From CAYXSX01 sp964467925 (lineage in GTDB: Bacteria > Pseudomonadota > Alphaproteobacteria > Micavibrionales > Micavibrionaceae), in assembly GCA_964467925.1 (NCBI GenBank), contig CAYXSX010000002.1:186001-250000 (forward strand): a DNA stretch of 64,000 bases, in the 5' to 3' direction. The notes beneath the pieces were generated by a model. It ran no database searches. It had not been told where the DNA came from and saw nothing but the letters and a program-made list of their open reading frames with translations. Shown piece by piece: positions 41,317-51,199 of this stretch. The first letter of the stretch is position 1; every line of letters begins with the position of its first letter. Made by a program: the position numbers and the translations under genes.

Positions 41317-43128
41317 TTATTTTCCGCTCTGCCGTTCCCAGCTCTGGGCGAAGAGGCCGCCTTGTTTGAGAAGTTCGGCGAAGGTGCCTTGTTCCGCTAT
41401 GCGGCCCTGATCCAGCACGATAATCCGGTCGGCATGGCGGATGGTGGACAGGCGGTGGGCGATAATCACCAGCGTATGACCGGTAAAGGAGTTTTCAATC
41501 GCGTCTTGTATCTGGCTTTCCGAAAGGCTGTCGAGCGAGGATGTTGCCTCGTCGAAAATGATGAGGTCGGCGCCGCGTGCTAAGGCCCGGGCGATGCCGA
41601 TACGCTGGCGCTGGCCGCCGGAAAGCTTGATACCGCGCTCGCCCACCATGGTCTGATCGCCCGCGGGCAGGCTTTCAATGAAATCGGCAATGGCGGCCTG
41701 TTCCAGCACATTGCGGTAACGCGTCTCGTCTATATCCTCATTCGCCAGAAGAATGTTCTCGCGGATCGTGGCGTTAAACAGCTCCACATCCTGTGGCACG
41801 AAGCCGATATTGCCCAGCCAGTCGGCGGAGGGGATATGCGCCAGATCATGGCCGTCCACCTGTATGGAGCCGCCGCCGGGCAGCATCTGTTTCATCAAAA
41901 GCTTCACCAGCGTGGATTTTCCGGCACCGCTCGGCCCGACGATAGCGATTTTTTCACCGCGTTTTATGGCGAAATCGATATTGTATAGCCCCTGTCCCTT
42001 GCCGCCCGCGTCCTCGCCGCTATAGGTGAAGCTGACATCCTCGAAGGAGATTTCCTCGCGACTTTCCGGCAACGGGCTTAAGGGCTCGATATCCAGCTTT
42101 TTCGGGGTCAGGCAGAGCATTTTGGTCAGGCGGTGGACGCCGTTGCCGTATTCATACGCCTTTTCCCAAATGGAGGCGATAATCTCGCACGAGCTCCAGA
42201 TGTTATAGGCGAGGAAAAAGGCGGCGGCGTAAACGCCCGGCGTCATTTCACCCTTCAGTACGCTGTAAAAGCCAAGCCCGGCGAACAGGAACAGCCAGAA
42301 GGCGGCAACGAGGTTGCATACCGTCCAGCGCAACAAATTGCTGGAAAAGGCTTTGATAATGGCTTCCTGACCCTCTTCCTCCAGCAAGGCGGCCTTTTTA
42401 AGGATGGGGCGGTTGAGGTTAAAGGCCTTGACCGTACGGATAGCGCTGACGAATTCGTACACGCCGGAAAGCAGTTTCTCGAACCGTTCGTTAAAACGGT
42501 CGTAAAGCACGAGGAAGGGCCGGGCGAAATACCACGAGGATGCGAGATAAGTGACCACGAACAGCACATAAAGCGGCGCATAAGACAATGGCAGGTCGAC
42601 AATAAAGAATGATACGCCGATCGCCAGCATGTCGCCGATCAGGGAAAACCCGTCCCAGCGTAAGTGCCGGCAAAGTTCCTGCAGACCCTTGCGGCCCGTC
42701 ATAATGCGCTGGAGCTTGCCGCCGGAGCCTTGCGCCTCGTGCCAGCTTAAGGAAAGGGAATTGACGTGATTGATGCTGTAGAGCGTTAGGCCGCGCGCGG
42801 CTTTCTCGTAACAGGCGACCTCGGGTATGAATAACAGGTTGATCAGGAATATGCCGTATACGACCATAAACACGGCCATACCGCCACCGTAAAACATAGG
42901 ATCGGCCTGTGCCGCGCCGCTTTCCAGCGCGTCGATCAACATGCCGATCATTACGGGTAAAAGGGAAAGCCACATATAACGTACGGCCCGTAAAGCCCAG
43001 AAACTCAGGATAATCGTCTTGTACGGGGACAGGAAATACCAGATCCATACGGCGATATTGGCCGTATGAACGGGTGCCTTTTCCGGCGGCGGCAGTTGTA
43101 TTTTATGTTTGCTTTTCGGCTGTGACAT
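41317..43128 (-). CDS. ABC exporter, fused membrane and ATPase half-transporter
   Basis: 603 residues: six membrane segments (about 35-330) and an ATPase domain (about 360-600) with Walker A GPSGAGKSTLVK, signature LSGGQRQRIGIARALA, Walker B LIIFDEATSSLDS and the H-loop IIAHRLSTIRHADRII. It resembles the MsbA/multidrug/lipid group; the substrate is not evident. The frame extends upstream to 43239 through the trxA terminator; the ATG at 43128 (MSQPKSKHK) is the sensible start. Lies downstream of trxA but separated from it by a strong terminator, so it has its own promoter. Confidence 0.9.
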   Translation of the reverse strand: MSQPKSKHKIQLPPPEKAPVHTANIAVWIWYFLSPYKTIILSFWALRAVRYMWLSLLPVMIGMLIDALESGAAQADPMFYGGGMAVFMVVYGIFLINLLFIPEVACYEKAARGLTLYSINHVNSLSLSWHEAQGSGGKLQRIMTGRKGLQELCRHLRWDGFSLIGDMLAIGVSFFIVDLPLSYAPLYVLFVVTYLASSWYFARPFLVLYDRFNERFEKLLSGVYEFVSAIRTVKAFNLNRPILKKAALLEEEGQEAIIKAFSSNLLRWTVCNLVAAFWLFLFAGLGFYSVLKGEMTPGVYAAAFFLAYNIWSSCEIIASIWEKAYEYGNGVHRLTKMLCLTPKKLDIEPLSPLPESREEISFEDVSFTYSGEDAGGKGQGLYNIDFAIKRGEKIAIVGPSGAGKSTLVKLLMKQMLPGGGSIQVDGHDLAHIPSADWLGNIGFVPQDVELFNATIRENILLANEDIDETRYRNVLEQAAIADFIESLPAGDQTMVGERGIKLSGGQRQRIGIARALARGADLIIFDEATSSLDSLSESQIQDAIENSFTGHTLVIIAHRLSTIRHADRIIVLDQGRIAEQGTFAELLKQGGLFAQSWERQSGK

Positions 43129-43164
43129 CCGGCCAAATTGGCATAGTGGGCAGGATTTACGCAA

Positions 43165-43191
43165 TAAAAAAGGCCCTTGAGGGGGCCTTTT
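43165..43191 (-). terminator. Rho-independent terminator of trxA
   Basis: On the minus strand AAAAGGCCCCCTCAAGGGCCTT forms a GC-rich stem followed by a T-run (TTTTTTATT), about 27 bp after the trxA stop. Confidence 0.85.
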
Positions 43192-43217
43192 GTTCGTTCG
43201 GGTTAAGGGAGCGGGCC

Positions 43218-43538
43218 TTAAACCTTGCCTTCCACCCATTCGGTAAGCTGGGATTTGGGCATGCCGCCCACACGGGTATCAACCACCTGACCGTCTTTAA
43301 AAATCATCAGGGTCGGAATACCGCGCACGCCAAATTTAGAGGGTGCTTCGGGTGCTTCATCGATATTGATCTTTACAACCTTGATCTTGTCGCCCATTTC
43401 ACTGGCGATTTCATCGACCAGAGGGGAAAGCTGCTGGCAGGGGCCGCACCACTCCGCCCAGAAATCGACCATCACGGGCTTATCGGATTTTAATACTTCG
43501 GCTTCGAATTCTGCATCGTTAACGGCTTGTGCGCCCAT
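43218..43538 (-). CDS. trxA: Thioredoxin
   Basis: 106-residue cytosolic disulfide reductase of normal length. Active site WAEWCGPCQQLSP (C-G-P-C), cis-proline in GIPTLMIFKDG, and the conserved VKINIDEAPEAPSKFGVRG. ATG with AAGGAAG upstream. It follows addA on the same strand by 106 bp, the order seen in many alphaproteobacteria (addB-addA-trxA). Confidence 0.97.
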   Translation of the reverse strand: MGAQAVNDAEFEAEVLKSDKPVMVDFWAEWCGPCQQLSPLVDEIASEMGDKIKVVKINIDEAPEAPSKFGVRGIPTLMIFKDGQVVDTRVGGMPKSQLTEWVEGKV

Positions 43539-43644
43539 GGTGTTACTTCCTTTTTATTAGATTACCCAACTACTGTTACCAATATGGATTATGTGCCGGG
43601 CAGGTCAAGGGGGAACTCCATGATCTCCACAAGCAAGGCCGGTG

Positions 43645-46600
43645 TTATAGGTCAGGGATTTCCATCAGATGAGGCCCGTCGGTCCAGAGCAGGGCGCAGC
43701 GGATGGCGTGCTTGGGGTAGATTTCGGCCAATACGTCGCGGTAGGCTTGCATCTGGCGGCGGTAGACAGGTGGAATGGCAGCCGGATCGCGGGGCGGCGG
43801 GCGATTGGTCTTAAAATCGACGATCAACACCTCGCTTTCCGTTACAAGCAAGCGGTCGATCTGGCCGCTGATCAGCCTTTTATCCGGCAAAAGCCCCGAA
43901 ACGGGCACTTCGGCTAGCGAGCCGGGGCCGAAAATCGCTTTAAAATCAGGGTGATCGAGGATGGCGAGGGTTTCATTCACGATGCTTTCGCGTATTTCCG
44001 GCGTTAAATCACGGCCGTGGCGGTTGGTGAAGGTTTGGGCTGCTTCCTCGCGCTGTCCGGCAGGGACGGAAGGCAGGAATTGCAACAGCTTATGGGTGAT
44101 GTTGCCGCGCCGGAAGCGGTATAAATCCTGTGATTGCAGGGGGGAAAGAGCCGCGGGATCGGTCTCTCCCTCATGGCTTGGCGCGCGGGAGGGGATAAGC
44201 GGCGCGGGAGGATCGGGTTCTTCCGGCGCAGGGGTGAACAGCCAGTGCGGCGGGGAGTTTTGATCCGGGGCGGGGGGCGATTCTTTGAGCGCGCGGTCGG
44301 GCTCGCGAGTCTGCGGGTTGGAGAGAATTAATCCGGTTTCAGTGTGCTCCGTTTCCGCTAAAGCTTCGAGGCCGGATTTGACTTTAAAATACCAACTGTC
44401 CGGTAGGCCGTTTTTAAGGCCCTTATACCCCGTGATATATAATTTATCTTCCGCCCGTGTCATGGCCACGTAGAGCAGGCGTTGATATTCTTCATCAAGA
44501 CGAAGTTTTGTTTGGTTCAGAAGAGCGCTGTAGGCTTTGCAATCTGTCTCTGTACGGGGTGACCAAACAGGAAGACCAGTTGGTTTTTTATGGGGTAGGC
44601 TGTCGTTAGTATTAAATACCAACCGGTCGATTTTTTTGCTGGAGCCTGTCAAAACCGTATCAGGCAGAATGACGATGGGCGCCTGCAGCCCCTTGGAGCC
44701 ATGTACCGTCATGATGCGAACCTCTTTTCCGGCCTCCTGCATCTCGCGTTTGATCTGGGCTTCGTCGCTGGCGAAATATTGCATGAAGCCCTGAAGGCCC
44801 GGAATATGATTGCGCTCGAAATTCAGGGCGGCATTCAGAAATTCATCAAGGGGGTCGAGCGCATCTTCGCCCAGACGTTTTTTAATCGCGCGTAAACCCG
44901 AACGATCATCCGCGGGACAAGGGCGGTGAAGAATTTGCGCAAAGAAATCGTAAGGGTGCTGACGCCCGGCCTCTAGAATCAGCGCGCCCAGATATGCGGC
45001 CTCCGCCCCGCCTTTTTCCTGTAAGGCGGCCCAAAGGCTTGAGGGACGGTCTACGGCAAGGTCGTAAAGCGCGCCCTCGTCCCAGCCGATCAGAGGGGAT
45101 TTGAGCACGCAAGCCAGCGATAAATCATCCTGCGGGTGCAGGGCGAAGGCGGCCAGCGCCGTTAAATCCTGCACCGGGAGCTGCTGGGAGAGAATCATGC
45201 GGTCCACGCCGCTGACCGGGATGCCGCGCAGTTTTAAAGCCCGTGTGAGCTGGCCCACAAAGGCGCTGCGCGAACGCAGGAGAATCATGATATCGCCCGG
45301 CTCTATGGGGCGTCCGTGGCTGGGCAGTTCCGCGCCGTTATCCAGCCATGAGCCGATCTGCTCGGCGATAAAGCGCGCGCAGCGCGCAGCTCCGCCGGCG
45401 GTCTCGCTGATTTCCACGGGCGGAGACCAGAGATCGGCGCTTTCCGTTTTCTCCGTTTCGAAGAGCGGCCAGATCTCGACATGCCCCGCCTGACCCGTGC
45501 GGAAGGAATGGTGGCTGGTGCCGAGCGCTGAAAATACCGAATCAACCGCCTCTAAAACGCTTTTTGAGGAACGAAAGGAGATATTCAGGTCAATTTTATC
45601 AAATTTCTGCCCGGATTCTGTAATTTTTGCCTTGAAATCACCCTGCATACGCGAAAATTCCTCAGGAGAGGCTCTTTGAAAGCTGTAAATTGACTGTTTT
45701 TCATCGCCAACCGTGAAAATTGTGCGCATTACATCGTCGCGGGCGCTCTGTCCGCTGAAAAATTCACGCGCCAGTGCCTCTATGATCTGCCATTGCTCGG
45801 GGTTGGTGTCCTGCGCCTCGTCGATCAGAATGTGATCAAGCCCCTGATCGAGCTTGAAAAGTACCCATGAAGCGCCATCGCGCGATTGCAGAAGGGATAG
45901 AGTTTTTAAGATCAGATCGTCGAAATCGAGCGCACCCTGTTTTTCCTTTAATTCGTTATAGGTGGCGAGAATTTGTTCTCCGAGCAGGAAAAGGTTACGG
46001 GTAAGGGCGGCGCAAAGCGCGGCGTTTTTACGGTCGAGCACTTCGAGCAGGCGCTCTGCCTCCGTTTGCAGAATGGGAATGATATCCGGTATGCATTTTT
46101 GTACGCCCGCTGTGGCAAGAGTTTTCTGGATTTCCCCTTTTTGGGTCAGGAAGCTGCTGATATAGTTATCAAAATTCCCTGCGCGCTCCGTTTGATTTTG
46201 ATGCAGGAATGCGGCTATCGCAACCGCTTTGGGTTGATCGGTTTTTGGCGTTCCCTGTCCCAGCGCTCTGGCCGCTCCCTGCAGGGCTTTAGCGTCAAAA
46301 ACGCCATCGGTGCAGGCATCGCGTATAATATCGTCCGGCGATTTGCCGGGCTGTACGTCTAGAGACGTACACAGGGCCGTGTAAAAACCGTCAATGCCGA
46401 AATGATCGCCCAGCGTACGTTGCAAGGCTGCGCGCTCCGCCATCAGGGAGCGCAGAAGCGCGGTAAACTGGTCCTCGTTCGTATATTGGGCGATATGGTC
46501 GATCGCGCGCGCCAGCGGCTCTTCGGGCGCGGAATAGGCGGTTTGCATGGAGCGGGAGAGAAGCTCGGCGGCCTCGTCTTCCTCCAGCGCCTTGAAACCG

Positions 46601-47085
46601 GGGGAAATGCCGGCCTCGAGCGGGAAACGGTCGAGCACGGACTGACAAAAGGCATGGATGGTCATGATTTTCAACCCGCCGGGGGTATCGACGACTTGCG
46701 CAAAAAGTTTGCGCGCCGCGGTGATCTCAAAATCATGCGCATCGCGGCCCAGAAGGTCGCGGAGCTTACCTTTTAGCGTTTCTTCCTCCATCACCGCCCA
46801 GTTTCCGAGCGTTTTGTTGATACGCAGCGTCATTTCACTCGCCCCGGCCTTGGTGAAAGTCAGGCAGAGGATTTTATGCGGAGGCGTTCCGGCCAGTTCT
46901 TCCCCGCGCGGCAGGAGCAGGCGGAGGACGCGGTCGGTCAGAACTTTGGTCTTGCCCGTGCCCGCCGAGGCGCTCACCCAGATGCTGGAGCCGGGGTCGG
47001 CGGCGCGGCGCTGGCGCACATTGGGGTCGAGATCGCGGGTTTGGGGCGCTGTTTGGACTTGCGGAAGAGCGCTGTTTTGCGGCAT
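43645..47085 (-). CDS. addA: AddA helicase-nuclease subunit
   Basis: 1,146 residues of the AddAB double-strand-break resection complex. UvrD-type helicase with Walker A VSASAGTGKTKVLTDRVLRLL (about 35), Walker B ILIDEAQDTNPEQW, motif VGDEKQSIYSFQRA and later MTVHGSKGLQAPIVILPD and LLYVAMTRAEDKLY. The C-terminal RecB-type nuclease shows SGQIDRLLVTESEVLIVDFKTNRPP with the D-x-K catalytic pair. ATG directly abuts the addB stop. With AddB it degrades DNA ends and prepares them for RecA. Confidence 0.96.
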   Translation of the reverse strand: MPQNSALPQVQTAPQTRDLDPNVRQRRAADPGSSIWVSASAGTGKTKVLTDRVLRLLLPRGEELAGTPPHKILCLTFTKAGASEMTLRINKTLGNWAVMEEETLKGKLRDLLGRDAHDFEITAARKLFAQVVDTPGGLKIMTIHAFCQSVLDRFPLEAGISPGFKALEEDEAAELLSRSMQTAYSAPEEPLARAIDHIAQYTNEDQFTALLRSLMAERAALQRTLGDHFGIDGFYTALCTSLDVQPGKSPDDIIRDACTDGVFDAKALQGAARALGQGTPKTDQPKAVAIAAFLHQNQTERAGNFDNYISSFLTQKGEIQKTLATAGVQKCIPDIIPILQTEAERLLEVLDRKNAALCAALTRNLFLLGEQILATYNELKEKQGALDFDDLILKTLSLLQSRDGASWVLFKLDQGLDHILIDEAQDTNPEQWQIIEALAREFFSGQSARDDVMRTIFTVGDEKQSIYSFQRASPEEFSRMQGDFKAKITESGQKFDKIDLNISFRSSKSVLEAVDSVFSALGTSHHSFRTGQAGHVEIWPLFETEKTESADLWSPPVEISETAGGAARCARFIAEQIGSWLDNGAELPSHGRPIEPGDIMILLRSRSAFVGQLTRALKLRGIPVSGVDRMILSQQLPVQDLTALAAFALHPQDDLSLACVLKSPLIGWDEGALYDLAVDRPSSLWAALQEKGGAEAAYLGALILEAGRQHPYDFFAQILHRPCPADDRSGLRAIKKRLGEDALDPLDEFLNAALNFERNHIPGLQGFMQYFASDEAQIKREMQEAGKEVRIMTVHGSKGLQAPIVILPDTVLTGSSKKIDRLVFNTNDSLPHKKPTGLPVWSPRTETDCKAYSALLNQTKLRLDEEYQRLLYVAMTRAEDKLYITGYKGLKNGLPDSWYFKVKSGLEALAETEHTETGLILSNPQTREPDRALKESPPAPDQNSPPHWLFTPAPEEPDPPAPLIPSRAPSHEGETDPAALSPLQSQDLYRFRRGNITHKLLQFLPSVPAGQREEAAQTFTNRHGRDLTPEIRESIVNETLAILDHPDFKAIFGPGSLAEVPVSGLLPDKRLISGQIDRLLVTESEVLIVDFKTNRPPPRDPAAIPPVYRRQMQAYRDVLAEIYPKHAIRCALLWTDGPHLMEIPDL

Positions 47086-50046
47086 TTACGCGGCCTCCTC
47101 TATGGCGGAATCATCGTCCAGCGCCGCCCATTCCCTTACGCGGGCCAAGAGTTCATAGTCGTTGAAACGCGGGGCCTGATCGGGCCGTGGCAGGCTTAAA
47201 TAGGGCGTGGGGGGGTCGTTGAAGGTCTCGATCAGGGCGGTGAGATTGTCTTGTGCGGTGAATGCGATGGTATTCAAATCGCCCTCAAGCGCGGTAATTT
47301 GCCCCGCAGGGCGGCCCCCGGTCAGTTTCCAGTATCCCAGATAGCCTATGCGCTCCGCCGCAATCCCCTCAAACCCGCCCTTGAGCAGGATCAGGGCCTC
47401 GAGCGGCAGTTGGGGGAGGCGGCCATCCTCCATTGCTTTGGTGGTGTACGTGCCGCCGGATTTATAATCGATCAGGGCCGCTCCGCCGTTATTTAGACGG
47501 TCGATACGGTCGGCGATGGCCGAGAGGGTGAAATCACCGATTTGCAGCACGCCTTTGGCCTCGGTTTTGTGCGCGCGGGCCGATTGACGCCATGCGGCTT
47601 CCTGCGCCAAAAACCACTCGCAAAGCCGTTCGAAGCGCGGCCACCAGAAACGCCAGAGGGCGGGGTCACCGTGGAATTTTTTCAGCTCTTCCTGCGCTAT
47701 GCTGCGCAGCAAATTCATGCTAGCGGGAGGAATTTCGCGGGGGTTTTCGGCGATAAAACGCTCTAATATATCATGCAGCAAAGTGCCGCGCTCTGCCGCA
47801 TCGGGTTGTTTTTCTATTGCCTCTAGCGGTTTGAGGCCCAGAATATAACGCGCGTAAATGGAATAGGGGTCTTTCAGCCAAGTCTCGATCTTAGTGACAG
47901 ACAGGCGTTTGGGGCGTTTTTCCGTTGGCGGACAGGGGGCGGGGCGTGTAGCAGGAACCGGCGGCGGAGCATCGTCCAGATGTTTGAGATAGGATGCATA
48001 GGGGCCGCCGCGCAAGGTGTCGGGGGGAATTCCGGCGGCTTGCAGCACGGTATCGAGGCGCTGGAGCCAGCGGGCGGGCGTTGTGGGCGCGCCGTCCGTG
48101 CGCAGGCTGCGGGTTATGATTACGCGTGGGGCGCATAGACCTTGCGCAAAGTCATGCGCGGCAAGGCCGATGGAGCGCTCCGGCGAGGGCAGGCCGAATT
48201 TCTCGCGCATAGGGCGTGACATCCAGGGATCGTGACCGGAGTCGGCGGGCCAGCTTCCTTCGTTTAGTCCGGCCAGAATAACGGTATCGGCGTCGATCAG
48301 GCGGGCCTCGAGCTGGCCGAGGATCATCAGCCGGGGATGGGTGCCGTAAGCGGGCCGGGTTTTGACGGAATCAAGCAAGGCAAGGTGTACGTGTGCGTAC
48401 ATGCGCCCGGTCATATCGGGCATTAAATGAGCACTCTCGAAGAGTTCGGAAAACAGATTGGCGGCTTCCTCTCCCGCTTCCCCTTGCCAGAGGGGTGTTT
48501 CCTTCGAACCCTTATGGGGGGCGGCCCAACCCTCGCAAAAGGTGAGGTGGCCCGCCATGATTTGTTTAAAATTCAAGTAATTAGCGGAGTGGAGCAGGTC
48601 AATGAAGGGGTGCAGAATCATTTCCATGACCCGGAGCAGTTCTTTAAGCTGCGGAGATATATTTTCGCCCAGACGGGCGCGTAAACCCTCCAGCCCCGGA
48701 GCGGGCCGAAGCCCACGCAAGGCCTTTTTCTCCAGCTCGCTGATCGCTGAAAGGTAAGCAGAGCGCGGCATTGCCGCCTGACTATAGGGGTGTTTTAGCA
48801 GTGCCAGAAGAGAGGCAGGGCCGAGGTTGGACAGAGCGGTTTCGAGAGATAGGCGCAAAAAACTACCCGCCAGACTTTCCGATAATCGCTGCCCGGCGGA
48901 ATCGTCAAGGGTGATTCCCCATCTCTGGCAGGCGGTTTTGACCCGTGCCGCAAGGGTGCGGTCGGGGGTGATGAGCGCACAGGTCTTTTCCGGCGTTTCC
49001 AGGACGCCTCGCATCGCAAGGGCGATAATTTGCGCCTCATCCTGCTGATGCGCCGTTTCATAGATGGATATTCCATCCAGAGCGTTTCGTAAATCGGTGA
49101 AATCACTCGCAAGCCAGCGATCCGTGGTACTTGCAGGGCGCATGACTTCGCGGGTCAGAATATTGCGCCGTTTCAGAAGCGGTTCATCATTTGTATCAGT
49201 CTGCAGGCATGAGACATAAATACGCTCCGTATCGATATTTTTTATAATTTCACGCAATCCGTACTGCGGATGGGATGGTTCAAGGGCGCTCCAACTGTCC
49301 TCGTCCATGTCCTGATCCAGTCCGGGAAGGATGACCTGCCCGTTTGGCAAGTGAGCAATTACGGATAATAATTTTGCCACGGTCGGAATCGAGCCGGTCG
49401 AACCTGCGGCGATGATCCAGTCATCGGGAGACGTACACCCCCAATATTCGGACAAAATACCCAGAAGACGGTTGCGGCGGTCGGCGGCATCGATCACTCT
49501 GTTTTCGATAAGGATCGCAGGCCATGCCTCGCTCAGGATTTTCAGAAAATCGAGCGTAATTTGCCAATGCGCGGCGAAATCGGCGGGAACAAGATCGGCA
49601 AGGGCAGCCATATCAAGGTTTTCGGTATAAATCTGATCCATGAAATGACCGAGCGCGTCGGCGAGTTTCAGGGCCTGATCGAATCCGGCGCGAAATTGCG
49701 GTACTTTTTCAATCGCGCGCGCTAGCAAAACCCGGCGTTTCAGGGGCGAAAGGCTGGGCGGAAGGTCAAGCTGCGCCTTAAGCTCCGCGTTACCGGAGAG
49801 GGCGAAGGACAGCTCCTCCTCGTCCACATCGCCCAACGGCTGGAGCTGGGGCAGGAGTAAGGGTTTGCCGTTTGTGAGCTGTAAAAACGCCTCTCGCACA
49901 GTGCGGCACGCCCGGCGCGTGGGCAGCAGGATGCGGATGGAGGGCAGCGGTATATCGCGCTTTTGCGCCTCTTCCAGCACATAGCGGGCGAGCACCTTGG
50001 CAAAGGGTGCTCCGGCGGGGATGTTATAGACCTTCGCCTTGCTCAT
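47086..50046 (-). CDS. addB: AddB helicase-nuclease subunit
   Basis: 986 residues, alphaproteobacterial AddB type. The N-terminal inactive helicase-like part begins MSKAKVYNIPAGAPFAKVLARYVLEEA with LLPTRRACRTVREAFL. A C-terminal nuclease domain (about 725-960) has KRLSVTKIETWLKDPYSIYARYILGLKPLE, HDILERFIAENP and IADRIDRLNNGGAALIDYKSG with the D-x-K pair. No classical four-cysteine Fe-S site could be traced with confidence. The addA ATG follows with no gap, so the two are translated in step. Confidence 0.95.
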   Translation of the reverse strand: MSKAKVYNIPAGAPFAKVLARYVLEEAQKRDIPLPSIRILLPTRRACRTVREAFLQLTNGKPLLLPQLQPLGDVDEEELSFALSGNAELKAQLDLPPSLSPLKRRVLLARAIEKVPQFRAGFDQALKLADALGHFMDQIYTENLDMAALADLVPADFAAHWQITLDFLKILSEAWPAILIENRVIDAADRRNRLLGILSEYWGCTSPDDWIIAAGSTGSIPTVAKLLSVIAHLPNGQVILPGLDQDMDEDSWSALEPSHPQYGLREIIKNIDTERIYVSCLQTDTNDEPLLKRRNILTREVMRPASTTDRWLASDFTDLRNALDGISIYETAHQQDEAQIIALAMRGVLETPEKTCALITPDRTLAARVKTACQRWGITLDDSAGQRLSESLAGSFLRLSLETALSNLGPASLLALLKHPYSQAAMPRSAYLSAISELEKKALRGLRPAPGLEGLRARLGENISPQLKELLRVMEMILHPFIDLLHSANYLNFKQIMAGHLTFCEGWAAPHKGSKETPLWQGEAGEEAANLFSELFESAHLMPDMTGRMYAHVHLALLDSVKTRPAYGTHPRLMILGQLEARLIDADTVILAGLNEGSWPADSGHDPWMSRPMREKFGLPSPERSIGLAAHDFAQGLCAPRVIITRSLRTDGAPTTPARWLQRLDTVLQAAGIPPDTLRGGPYASYLKHLDDAPPPVPATRPAPCPPTEKRPKRLSVTKIETWLKDPYSIYARYILGLKPLEAIEKQPDAAERGTLLHDILERFIAENPREIPPASMNLLRSIAQEELKKFHGDPALWRFWWPRFERLCEWFLAQEAAWRQSARAHKTEAKGVLQIGDFTLSAIADRIDRLNNGGAALIDYKSGGTYTTKAMEDGRLPQLPLEALILLKGGFEGIAAERIGYLGYWKLTGGRPAGQITALEGDLNTIAFTAQDNLTALIETFNDPPTPYLSLPRPDQAPRFNDYELLARVREWAALDDDSAIEEAA

Positions 50047-50238
50047 CCGCCCCCCTGCTTAAGGTTATTTATTTTACATAATACAAAAATAGGGAGGGAG
50101 GGGGTAATTGCTCTGCGGGGGAGAGCACTTATGGGACGGGCGATTCGGCGAAGGGACAGGGACACGTACGGCGTCATTTCTGCCCCTCTTTCGCGCGGCA
50201 GGGGCGTTGTGACTTCATTCGAAGTTGATCTTAGTGCT

Positions 50239-50312
50239 GTCATCCCCGCCACCGTGCGGGCATCCGGATCCCCGCACGTCCCCGGGACAGGCCCGGGGTT
50301 GGCGGGGATGAC
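50239..50312. repeat. Three-hairpin palindromic element (GTCATCCCCGCCA arms)
   Basis: 13-bp perfect outer arms GTCATCCCCGCCA / TGGCGGGGATGAC enclose two further perfect hairpins: CGTGCGGG / CCCGCACG and CCCCGGG-ACAGG-CCCGGGG. The 74-bp unit would fold as a three-way cross. The 421-bp gap 50047-50467 otherwise holds only a half copy of the GGCTCCTCGCAATGACGG palindrome and no convincing gene. Confidence 0.75.
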
Positions 50313-50467
50313 GATATTAAGAAAAAACGCGTTCACTACCGGATAACGCCCGAGGGATGCGAACAGTAACCATTGGATTGCCGCGTCGCCCCGGATTAAA
50401 TTCGTGGCTCCTCGCAATGACGGTGAGAGGGAAGGATCGACGGCTAGAACGTGGGAAGCGGCATATT

Positions 50468-51199
50468 TCATGGTTGCTTGGCCTTCGCCCGGTAAGCCCC
50501 ATCCACGCTCTCGAGATCCTCCGGCGTGCTGATATGGTGCCAGTCGCCGTCATGGATAAGGCCATAAAGGCGGCCCGCCTCTTCCGCCTTGTCCAACAGG
50601 GTCAGATAGGAAAACGGTGTATCAGGCGTATCTTCAAATATGGTGGAGCGGTTAATGCGGATGCTCGTCCACATATAGGCACCCTTCTGATCGCGGGAAC
50701 GGCGGGCGAGCCCGGTTTTCGGGTCAAGGTCGTAATCGCCCACGCCGTGGGTGAGTATCATGGTATTCAGGGGTTGGAGCAGGATCAGAATATCCATTTT
50801 AGCCGGGTCCCAGAATTTGCGCATTTTCTCCAAAGCGTTGCCTGACGGAGCGTTTTTCCACAGGCCGTCGCCGGGCAGAACGAAGAAATCCTCTCCGTTA
50901 AAGTTCGAAATCGCGCGCTTTATACCGCCGCCCGTATCCAAAAGCGCCTCCTCGTGCGAGAAAGATAGGCGCGGCGAGGGACGGCTTTTCAGGCGGTTTT
51001 CGATCTGATCGCTCAGATAATGCAAATTGATTGTGGCCTCTTTGATCCCGCTTTCTTCCAGATGATCAAGCGTACGCTCCAGCAGCGAGCGGCCCGCCAC
51101 CTCCACCAGCGGTTTGGGCGTATGCGCCGTATAGGGGCGCAGGCGTTTACCGAGCCCGGCGGCGAGAATAAAGGCTTTGTCGATTGTCCGGCTCATCAT
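50468..51199 (-). CDS. murU: MurU-like nucleotidyltransferase (sugar-1-phosphate uridylyltransferase)
   Basis: 243 residues of the NTP-transferase fold: KAFILAAGLGKRLRPYTAHTPKPLVEVAGRSLLERTLDHL, SFSHEEALLDTGGGIKRAI and FFVLPGDGLW. These fit MurNAc-1-phosphate uridylyltransferase, which recycles cell-wall MurNAc. The start is taken at 51199, where ATGA overlaps the tsaE stop; 51196 is equally possible. The usual partner kinase amgK, often between tsaE and murU, is absent here. Identity as MurU rests on family and context and is not proven. Confidence 0.8.
   Translation of the reverse strand: MMSRTIDKAFILAAGLGKRLRPYTAHTPKPLVEVAGRSLLERTLDHLEESGIKEATINLHYLSDQIENRLKSRPSPRLSFSHEEALLDTGGGIKRAISNFNGEDFFVLPGDGLWKNAPSGNALEKMRKFWDPAKMDILILLQPLNTMILTHGVGDYDLDPKTGLARRSRDQKGAYMWTSIRINRSTIFEDTPDTPFSYLTLLDKAEEAGRLYGLIHDGDWHHISTPEDLESVDGAYRAKAKQP

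Noticed and set aside
44906..49000. Many plus-strand frames of 60-130 codons across addA and addB
   Set aside because: GC-rich antisense shadows of intact addA and addB.
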